From Cyanobacteria bacterium HKST-UBA02 (GTDB lineage: Bacteria > Cyanobacteriota > Vampirovibrionia > Obscuribacterales > Obscuribacteraceae): DNA of 5,584 nt. Below the pieces are notes generated by a model. It saw only the letters and a program-made list of their open reading frames with translations, had not been told where the DNA came from and did no database searches. Positions 1 to 5,584 of this stretch are shown piece by piece. The DNA is taken from contig JAGQHH010000059.1 of assembly GCA_020431945.1 (NCBI GenBank), forward strand, positions 1 to 5,584. Direction: 5' to 3'. The first letter of the stretch is position 1. Each line of letters opens with the position of its first letter. Position numbers and translations under genes: made by a program.

Positions 1-714
<714 letters not shown>

Positions 715-787
715 GTCGGTCAGGAGAAGAGTAGAGACCGGTGAAACAATCGGCGGATCAACATCAAACAATCAGGAGACATAGCAA

Positions 788-1846
788 ATGATCGAAACCG
801 CTATCAAGACCAGAGCCTATGCCGCCACCAGTACCGGTGCGGAGCTGGCCCCCTTCGAAATCACCCGGAGAGAGCCAGGACCGACAGACATCCTTATTGA
901 AATAAAATACTGCGGCATCTGTCACTCGGACGTGCACCAGGTACTCGATGAATGGGGCAACTCCAAATTTCCCATGGTGCCCGGTCATGAGATCGCCGGC
1001 ATCGTCGAGAAGGTCGGTGAGAAAGTCACCAGATTCCAGCCCGGTGACCGGGTCGGCGTCGGCTGCATGGTCGACTCCTGCCGGGAGTGCGATTCCTGCA
1101 ATGACGGCGAAGAGCAGTACTGCAACAATCGTATGGTGCTCACCTATAACGACATCGCCCTGGACGGCAAGACACCCACATATGGTGGCTATTCGGATCG
1201 TATTACCGTGGACCAGCGCTTCGTTGCGCGCATCCCGGCGAACATCCCCCTGGAGCAAGCAGCCCCGCTCCTCTGTGCCGGTATCACCACCTATTCGCCC
1301 CTGAAGCACTGGCATGCCGGCCCCGGCAAGTCAGTGGCGGTTGTCGGTCTGGGCGGGCTCGGGCATATGGGAGTCAAATTCGCCCACGCTCTGGGAGCAG
1401 AGGTCACCGTCATCAGCCGTTCGATGAGCAAGAAAGCGGACGCCGAGGCAATGGGCGCGACCGGTTATATCGCCACCGCGGAGAAGGGCGCTGTCGAGAA
1501 TGCCAGGGAGAAATTCGATCTGATTATCAATACCGTCTCCTCCGCCGCCGACATGAACGCCTATATGGCCATGCTCAAGCGTGATGGTGTCATGGTGCTG
1601 GTGGGAGCGCCGTCCGAAGAGCTTCCCATTCATCCCTTCAGCATTATCCCCAGAAGAAAATCCCTGGCTGGCTCCACCATCGGTGGCATGCGCGAGACCC
1701 AGGAGATGCTCGACTTCTGCGGCAAACACGCCATCGGCTCCGATATCGAGATCATCGGCATCGACCAGGTCAACGAAGCTTACAAACGGCTCTTGAAAAG
1801 CGACGTGCGATATCGCTTCGTGATCGACATGGCTTCGCTAAAATAG
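788..1846 (+). CDS. Zinc-dependent NAD(P) alcohol dehydrogenase, YahK/cinnamyl-alcohol-dehydrogenase type
   Basis: Complete 352-residue medium-chain dehydrogenase, the usual length for the CAD/YahK group; likely reduces aldehydes to alcohols with NADPH in the cytosol. The N-terminal GroES-like domain carries the catalytic zinc ligands C45 (in YCGICHSDVH), H67-E68 (VPGHE) and C163. The structural zinc cluster is C98, C101, C104 and C112. The Rossmann domain starts at residue 183 with GLGGLG at 187-192. The second strand ends in VTVISRSMSKK, and its Ser/Arg/Lys content favours NADPH over NADH, as in CAD enzymes (inferred). No key residue is missing. The ATG has AGGAG at 774-778, 9 nt upstream. 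The gap from the reductase is 73 bp and to the tautomerase 31 bp, with no terminator in either, so the three genes are probably cotranscribed. Substrate is unknown; aliphatic or aromatic aldehydes are typical. The long antisense frame at 764-1315 is a shadow. Confidence 0.95.
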   Translation: MIETAIKTRAYAATSTGAELAPFEITRREPGPTDILIEIKYCGICHSDVHQVLDEWGNSKFPMVPGHEIAGIVEKVGEKVTRFQPGDRVGVGCMVDSCRECDSCNDGEEQYCNNRMVLTYNDIALDGKTPTYGGYSDRITVDQRFVARIPANIPLEQAAPLLCAGITTYSPLKHWHAGPGKSVAVVGLGGLGHMGVKFAHALGAEVTVISRSMSKKADAEAMGATGYIATAEKGAVENAREKFDLIINTVSSAADMNAYMAMLKRDGVMVLVGAPSEELPIHPFSIIPRRKSLAGSTIGGMRETQEMLDFCGKHAIGSDIEIIGIDQVNEAYKRLLKSDVRYRFVIDMASLK

Positions 1847-1877
1847 AACCTTCAATTCCCATAAAGAGGAAAGCTCA

Positions 1878-2111
1878 ATGCCTCATATCGTCGTAAAACT
1901 CTGGCCCGGCAGGTCGGAAGAGCTGAAAAGCAAGCTTGCCGAGCGTATCGTCAAAGATGTCGTCGAAGTCCTGGCTTGCGGTGAAGAATGGGTATCCCTC
2001 GACATGGAAGAAGTCGATCCCGACGAGTGGCCGGAGGCGGTCTACCGCCCGGAAATCCACGGACACTGGGACCGCCTCTACAAGAAACCCGGCTATAATC
2101 CCCTGGAGTAG
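1878..2111 (+). CDS. Tautomerase family protein, PptA/YdcE-like (4-oxalocrotonate tautomerase superfamily)
   Basis: A 77-residue protein expected to act as a small keto-enol tautomerase, working as a dimer or hexamer in the cytosol. It begins MPHIVVKLWPGR. After Met removal, Pro1 is the catalytic base, and the Gly-Arg at mature positions 10-11 matches Arg11 of 4-oxalocrotonate tautomerase. Arg39 of that enzyme is absent (Ser here), which fits the PptA/YdcE branch, as does the C-terminal KKPGY. The length equals that of E. coli PptA. The start is fixed by AGAGGA at 1865-1870, 7 nt before the ATG, and by the need for Pro right after Met. It follows the alcohol dehydrogenase by 31 bp and is the last gene of the apparent redox operon. 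Its physiological substrate cannot be told from sequence; PptA itself acts on phenylpyruvate in vitro. Confidence 0.93.
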   Translation: MPHIVVKLWPGRSEELKSKLAERIVKDVVEVLACGEEWVSLDMEEVDPDEWPEAVYRPEIHGHWDRLYKKPGYNPLE

Positions 2112-2142
2112 TCCTTCTGGTCAGACTGATGCAAGCGAAGCG

Positions 2143-2170
2143 CCGGTCATGGGTATAACGATCAGACCGG
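2143..2170 (+). promoter_or_regulatory. Inverted repeat overlapping the ribosome-binding site of the ChaN-like gene, with a TATAAC box in its loop
   Basis: CCGGTC (2143-2148) and GACCGG (2165-2170) are perfect 6-bp arms around a 16-nt loop. The right arm includes the first two bases of the GGAGG (2169-2173) that serves the GTG at 2181. No T-run follows, so this is not an intrinsic terminator. The loop contains TATAAC at 2154-2159, one mismatch from a sigma-70 -10 box, but no good -35 sits 16-18 bp upstream. It could be a weak promoter or an element that masks the ribosome site. The function is inferred and could be chance. Confidence 0.25.
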
Positions 2171-2180
2171 AGGTAGTCTC

Positions 2181-3377
2181 GTGACCGGAAAAGAAGACAT
2201 CAAAGACGGCGAAAAGCAAGCACACGAGCAGACAGCCCGAAGCGAAAAGGCTGCTGCCGACGGTGTGGTGGGGGAGAAGAAACAGCAGCATCTCCATTCG
2301 GAGGCAGCACGAAAAAACAAAAATCCTCTCTGGGATACGCCCTCTGGAATCGGCATCAATACCCGGGACATCAGCGACGAAGATGCCAGAAAACTCATGG
2401 ATAATCCCATTGAGCTCGTCGACTACTCGCAGCCCGGAGGTGACCAGATCCTGGCTTCGAGCCGCAAGACAGCCAAAAAGGCGTCTGAAAGGAGCTCCGC
2501 AAAGGGCGCCGACAAGAGCACGGAAAAAAGCGCAGCCGAGCGCTCCAGACCGGCAGAGCATGCTCTTTCGCGAAACCTGACCGCAATCGAGCTTGCCGAA
2601 CTGAAACACCTGGGAATTTCGGCGGAGCAGGCTGCGCTCCTGCGCACCGAATTCGAGACAAACTCGAAGGCTCCCTTCGCAACTCTCTCCAGTCTGATGA
2701 GAGCGAATGATGTTGTCGGTATCGGAGAAATACACTATGTCACAGGGCATTCTAACAACCCGATAAGAGACCTTGGTCCGACAGCAATCAGAACTCTGGC
2801 AGCCGCAGGAGCGACGCACCTGGCTCTCGAGATTCCACACACGCTCCAACCTTTGCTCGACAATTTCGAGAAAACAGAAGTAATAGATCAGACCAGACTG
2901 GCTCCCACTCAGCAGACCCAGGACTATCTCAAGATTCTCGAGGCCGCACGAGCCTGCGGGCTGAAGCTTGTTGCAATCGATGTGCCGGAGCCCTGGCGAA
3001 CTGAAGTGGCGCCCAGGGATATTCAGATGGCCGGTGCGATCAAGTCTATCCTCAGTTCCAAGAGTGGTTCCAGAGTAGTCGCCTGGATAGGCTCTATGCA
3101 CCTGGAGCATGGTGAAGGCAGGAGCGGACTTTGCGCCGCCGAACTTTTGAAACAGCAGGGAGTGAAAATTGCTTCCGTAGGATCAGAAGTACCCGATGTC
3201 AATACAGTATTGTCTAAAGTGGTACCAGACCTGACTAAGACCGTTTCGATCGATATGGCCAAAGCGACTGAGATAGGAAACCTTGATCACATAGACAGGC
3301 ACAACCCGTATTCAGTCGGGGCAAAATACAACTGGTGGGATCATGTAATCGTTTTTCCCAGGTCGACGCTCAGGTAG
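2181..3377 (+). CDS. ChaN-like haem-binding/Tiki-superfamily domain protein with a long disordered N-terminus
   Basis: A 398-residue protein with two parts. Residues 1 to about 130 are rich in Lys, Glu, Ala, Ser and Gln, with no signal peptide or membrane segment, and are probably disordered. Residues of about 165-340 resemble the ChaN/EreA/TraB-Tiki fold: GEIH (182-185) and GSMH (304-307) are its two GX2H motifs. LALE (E217), a strand ending in AID (D267) and RDIQMA (279-284) fit the PF04187 ChaN-like pattern. Family members include a haem-binding lipoprotein (ChaN), erythromycin esterase and the metalloprotease Tiki, so hydrolase or haem binding are both possible and the substrate is unknown. 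The lipoprotein Cys of ChaN is absent. The GTG start is chosen because GGAGG (2169-2173) lies 7 nt before it and an in-frame TGA at 2127-2129 limits any upstream start. It sits 69 bp after the tautomerase, so cotranscription is possible. Its stop is 3 bp from that of the convergent TPR gene. Confidence 0.75.
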   Translation: MTGKEDIKDGEKQAHEQTARSEKAAADGVVGEKKQQHLHSEAARKNKNPLWDTPSGIGINTRDISDEDARKLMDNPIELVDYSQPGGDQILASSRKTAKKASERSSAKGADKSTEKSAAERSRPAEHALSRNLTAIELAELKHLGISAEQAALLRTEFETNSKAPFATLSSLMRANDVVGIGEIHYVTGHSNNPIRDLGPTAIRTLAAAGATHLALEIPHTLQPLLDNFEKTEVIDQTRLAPTQQTQDYLKILEAARACGLKLVAIDVPEPWRTEVAPRDIQMAGAIKSILSSKSGSRVVAWIGSMHLEHGEGRSGLCAAELLKQQGVKIASVGSEVPDVNTVLSKVVPDLTKTVSIDMAKATEIGNLDHIDRHNPYSVGAKYNWWDHVIVFPRSTLR

Positions 3378-3380
3378 AGA

Positions 3381-3854
3381 TCAGATCTGCGAGAGGACAT
3401 GGATCAAGTCCCTGGCTTCATCCTTCTTTCCGAGCTTCAAGCAGACATGAATGAGATGTTTGCACACCGGCTGGTAGTTGTTACTCAGGCGATAGGCTTG
3501 TTGAAGATACTTGTAGGCGACCTCGTATTTGCCTTCGAGCTCCCGGCAAACACCGAGATTGTAGTAAGACTGGAAGCAATCGAATCCAGCGTCGATGGCC
3601 GCGCTGTACTTTTCAGCAGCAAGACCATACTTGCCCGCCTTCTGCAAGCGAACCCCCTGATTGAATGCCTTCAGTCCTTTCTCGGACACGAGAGCCGGCT
3701 CCTTCTCCTCCGGGAGGATCTTGATTATCTCCCGGTACTTCGGGTCTTCAGGACTCCAGGAAGTCTCGTCGGAAGCGAGGACCGAATATTGAGCGAAAGT
3801 ACCAGCCAGCATGCATGTCGAAACAAGCAAGAATCTGGTGGCTCTGGCGATCAT
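3381..3854 (-). CDS. Exported small TPR-repeat protein
   Basis: A 157-residue protein, probably a periplasmic or surface scaffold for protein contacts. The N-terminus is a Sec-type signal peptide: MIARATR, then a hydrophobic core (about residues 8-20), with likely cleavage after VLA (27) or TFA (21). C14 does not sit in a proper lipobox. Three TPR-like helix pairs follow: about 60-92 (AFNQGVRLQKAGKYGLAAEKY), 93-126 (YYNLGVCRELEGKYEVAYKY) and 127-157 (HLIHVCLKLGKKDEARDL), the last reaching the C-terminus. The start at 3854 is set by GGGAGG (3863-3868 on the opposite strand), 8 nt upstream, and by the signal peptide. The frame stays open to an ATG at 4097, but that start would bury the signal peptide and overlap the divergent gene. 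The 215-residue + strand frame at 3399-4046 is its shadow. It is divergent from the RHS-like gene and convergent with the ChaN-like gene. No partner can be named. Confidence 0.85.
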   Translation of the reverse strand: MIARATRFLLVSTCMLAGTFAQYSVLASDETSWSPEDPKYREIIKILPEEKEPALVSEKGLKAFNQGVRLQKAGKYGLAAEKYSAAIDAGFDCFQSYYNLGVCRELEGKYEVAYKYLQQAYRLSNNYQPVCKHLIHVCLKLGKKDEARDLIHVLSQI

Positions 3855-4081
3855 GTCTGGTACCTCCCGGCGAACTGGCAAACTGGCGGACTCGTAGATA
3901 CTCAGCATATCAGCTATCCCATGAAACTGAATTGCTCTTCGAGAATAGGCAAGGACGAACATCCTGATATCCAAACCGAACCTGAAAACGTCCGCCCCGG
4001 GTACAATTCCGCCACATTTACCGCATACAATCATCTTCCCCGATAAGTCCTCCGCCCCCTTACCCCTCCAGGAGCCCCTAT
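3855..4081. promoter_or_regulatory. Divergent intergenic region between the TPR gene and the RHS-like gene
   Basis: This 227-bp region, partly AT-rich, must hold the promoters of both divergent genes. On the + strand two identical TACAAT boxes (4002-4007 and 4026-4031, 24 bp apart) each match the sigma-70 -10 consensus at five of six bases, but neither has a convincing TTGACA-like -35 at normal spacing. On the - strand the best pair I see is TTCAGT and TATGCT with 16 bp between, which is weak. Exact promoters are therefore undecided. The region also holds the Shine-Dalgarno sites of both genes: complement of CCTCCC at 3863-3868, and AGGAG at 4070-4074. No terminator or operator palindrome stands out. 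Confidence 0.4.
4070..4074 (+). promoter_or_regulatory. Ribosome-binding site that fixes the start of the RHS-like gene
   Basis: AGGAG lies 7 nt before the ATG at 4082. The frame is open for some distance upstream without a better start, so this site decides the start codon. Confidence 0.75.
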
Positions 4082-5584
4082 ATGGTAGACCGCGCATTAC
4101 CCCGCGATGCGGGGACGGTGCACGACGGCACGGCCGACCTCTCCCACTCGGAGAGTTTCCAGAGTTTCCTGTTGGACCCCGGTCTCAGGTTAGAGACTCG
4201 AGCAGAAACTCCGGGGAAAGCCCCGGATAAAACCCCGGAGAAAACTCCGGAAAGCTCTGGACACTCACCCCCGGGCTATATCTGTGACGGCAATGTCTGC
4301 CGCCCGATCAATAGCGATCTTCCCGGCTTCATCCCGAAAGACGGTCTCACCGGCGACGATAACTTTCTCCAGTTGCCATCTCTTTTCTCCGGCAGGGCGA
4401 AGGAATCACCTGCGCTGCAAGTACTCAGCGATCTCAACCCGATGCCTCAGAAAGGCAACTCCGGAGATGCCCAGGGCGGCAGAACCTATTCCCCGGCGCT
4501 CTCAGGCAAGAGCAATCTCGATCTGCTCGGCCAGTACCTGGGCAACGACATCCTCGATATCCCCTCTCTGACTACAGCAGATTCCGGTCGCCGCTCCGCC
4601 GACGGTGTTATCCATTATCCGGCCCACGCCACCAGACCCGGCACCGCAGCCGGGCAGGAAACAGTCAGCGTGAAAGTGGACCGCCTGTCTACCGGTTCGG
4701 TCAGTCTCGATGACGGGACCTACCAGCGGGACGACCGCGGACGGGTCACTCAGACCGATGCCGGCGACAACACGTCACGCAGCAACAGGTTCGAGTACGG
4801 CGATCAGGCACACCCGGAACGGGTCACCCGCGCTACCATCGACGGTGTTACCTACAAGCGTCTGGCGCCCATCACCAGCTCGGGCAAGCCCGTGGAGAAA
4901 GACGGACGCGAGATGGCGAGCTGGACCATGTACGACTCGGCTGGAAAAATCACCGGTCACTTCTCCGGCACTTTCGAGATGAGCCCGGACGGTGTCCTCA
5001 CAAGAGTCGACTACAACTCCAACCAGCCGGTGGTCGAATACTACGGTGCCGGCGGTCAGAAGCTCAGTGCCGAAGAAGCACAGAAAAGAAATCAGGAAGG
5101 CATCTGGCCCGGCACCGTCGACGTGACCCGCCCGGATGGCTCCTCGATACACGCCGATCTCAAAGGCAAAACCGTCGAGTCGATCAAAGAAACCAGAAAG
5201 ACTGGAGGCACAACAGAAGAGGTCAACTGGACCCGCAAGGGCGACACATACATCTCGGATCAGAATCCGCCCGAAGAGCGAAAAAATGTCCGGGTAGAAG
5301 AAAATGGCGATTTCAGCTACGACCTGAAAGATGGAACGCACATCGTCGAGCACAAAGACTCGACTTCAGATGTCACTATCAATGGCGTCACCAGCAATTT
5401 CGACAGCAGCGGACGCCTGGCTGGCGTCGGCTCCGAGCGCGGGCAGCGCTCGGTCGAATACAAAACCGATGCCTCGGGACAGCCCCGTGTCGAGTCTATA
5501 GAAACCAGAAGCGGTCAGCCTGAAAAATCTCAAACCCAGAAACCCCATACTTGGAAGCGCGATAATAACAGCAATATCTGGGTA
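4082..5584 (+). CDS. RHS/YD-repeat-like hydrophilic protein, 3' end beyond the window
   Basis: The frame is open for 501 codons to the right edge, so the C-terminus is unseen. There is no signal peptide or membrane segment. Residues 1-60 are low-complexity, with a TPGK/APDK/TPEK/TPES repeat at 43-58. A GYICDGNVCRPI motif (C68, C73) contains the only cysteines seen in the protein. Residues 75-165 are Gly/Asp/Leu-rich. From about 170, DG-centred beta-repeat units recur: DGVIHYP (174), DGTYQRDDRGRVTQTD (211), DGVTYKR (254), DGVLTRVDYN (303), DGTHIVE (417) and INGVTSNFDSSGRL (433). Two segments share a W-[TK]-R start, at 383 and 491. This resembles the YD/RHS repeats of large secreted or contact-dependent proteins, which form a beta shell, but the classic long YD array is not seen. 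It may be a lineage-specific surface protein, or carry a toxin or enzyme domain further on; neither can be shown. It is divergent from the exported TPR gene. Confidence 0.72.
   Translation, partial: MVDRALPRDAGTVHDGTADLSHSESFQSFLLDPGLRLETRAETPGKAPDKTPEKTPESSGHSPPGYICDGNVCRPINSDLPGFIPKDGLTGDDNFLQLPSLFSGRAKESPALQVLSDLNPMPQKGNSGDAQGGRTYSPALSGKSNLDLLGQYLGNDILDIPSLTTADSGRRSADGVIHYPAHATRPGTAAGQETVSVKVDRLSTGSVSLDDGTYQRDDRGRVTQTDAGDNTSRSNRFEYGDQAHPERVTRATIDGVTYKRLAPITSSGKPVEKDGREMASWTMYDSAGKITGHFSGTFEMSPDGVLTRVDYNSNQPVVEYYGAGGQKLSAEEAQKRNQEGIWPGTVDVTRPDGSSIHADLKGKTVESIKETRKTGGTTEEVNWTRKGDTYISDQNPPEERKNVRVEENGDFSYDLKDGTHIVEHKDSTSDVTINGVTSNFDSSGRLAGVGSERGQRSVEYKTDASGQPRVESIETRSGQPEKSQTQKPHTWKRDNNSNIWV
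4100..4155 (+). repeat. Two perfect inverted repeats near the 5' end of the RHS-like gene
   Basis: First: CCCCGC (4100-4105) and GCGGGG (4109-4114) around GAT, beginning 15 nt after the start codon. Second: CTCTCC (4139-4144) and GGAGAG (4150-4155) around a 5-nt loop. A 9-bp tandem duplication, AGAGTTTCC at 4152-4160 and 4161-4169, follows directly and gives the SF-Q-SF residues. The first would form a GC-rich stem close enough to the start to affect early translation, but this is inferred. Confidence 0.4.
4208..4255 (+). repeat. Four imperfect 12-bp repeats encoding TPxK units, folding into two hairpins
   Basis: Four in-frame 12-bp units (4208, 4220, 4232, 4244) encode TPGK, APDK, TPEK and TPES. 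Because the units alternate CCGG cores with A-runs, the DNA also forms two perfect inverted repeats. One is TCCGGGG/CCCCGGA with an AAAG loop (4210-4227), the other CCGGAG/CTCCGG with an AAAA loop (4235-4250). No T-run follows, so they are not intrinsic terminators. The likeliest origin is expansion of a proline-rich linker. Confidence 0.6.

Noticed and set aside
764..1315. 183-codon - strand open frame under the alcohol dehydrogenase
   Set aside because: It is antisense to a complete enzyme whose zinc and cofactor motifs are all intact; the residues show no domain.
2121..3110. 329-codon open frame on the - strand opposite the ChaN-like gene
   Set aside because: It has no family motif, is rich in Cys, Arg and Ser as shadows often are, and covers a + strand gene with a good ribosome site and recognisable GX2H motifs.
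3399..4046. 215-codon open frame on the + strand opposite the TPR gene
   Set aside because: The - strand has a signal peptide, TPR repeats and a GGGAGG site; the + frame has no recognisable domain and starts inside the TPR coding region.
3855..4097. Longer TPR protein starting at 4097 on the - strand (238 residues)
   Set aside because: It would place the signal peptide at residues 82-108 and overlap the divergent gene by 16 bp; the start at 3854 has a well-spaced ribosome site.
4208..4255. Hairpins as an intrinsic terminator or a mobile-element end
   Set aside because: No T-run follows and the reading frame passes through; the repeats fit a codon-level TPxK expansion. No transposase or target duplication is present.
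4284..4982. Open frames of 95 and 90 codons at 4284-4571 and 4710-4982 on the + strand
   Set aside because: They are out-of-frame shadows of the 501-codon open frame starting at 4082, which explains the region with coherent repeats.

Overview
The window is bacterial, moderately GC-rich and densely coding: six protein genes, no RNA genes, no recognisable mobile element and no CRISPR array. The organism cannot be fixed from this sequence. The long hydrophilic protein with RHS/YD-like DG-x-Y repeats at the right end, beside small secreted TPR proteins and an ordinary redox operon, reminds me of Candidatus Obscuribacterales (Melainabacteria, Cyanobacteriota). That is a low-confidence inference from style, not from a marker gene.

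Left part (1-2111, + strand): three closely spaced genes that look like a carbonyl/aldehyde metabolism operon. They are an aldo/keto reductase cut by the left edge and interrupted by an in-frame TAA at 202-204, a complete YahK/CAD-type zinc alcohol dehydrogenase (788-1846), and a complete PptA/YdcE-like tautomerase (1878-2111). Both complete genes have clear Shine-Dalgarno sites, and no terminator separates the three. The first two gene products would reduce aldehydes or ketones with NADPH; the third would interconvert keto/enol forms.

Middle (2181-3854): a 398-residue protein with a C-terminal ChaN/EreA/TraB-Tiki-type domain (two GX2H motifs) behind a long charged, probably disordered N-terminus, on the + strand. 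It converges with a small exported TPR protein on the - strand. Their stop codons are 3 bp apart, with no terminator visible between them.

Right part (3855-5584): a 227-bp divergent intergenic region, then a + strand gene open to the right edge (501 codons seen). It encodes a Pro/Thr/Lys-rich N-terminus, a C-x4-C motif and RHS/YD-like beta repeats. The first 170 nt of this gene hold four perfect short inverted repeats. The most notable points are the single nonsense codon in an otherwise intact reductase, the N-terminally extended ChaN-like protein, and the unfinished RHS-like protein, whose C-terminus outside the window would decide its role.
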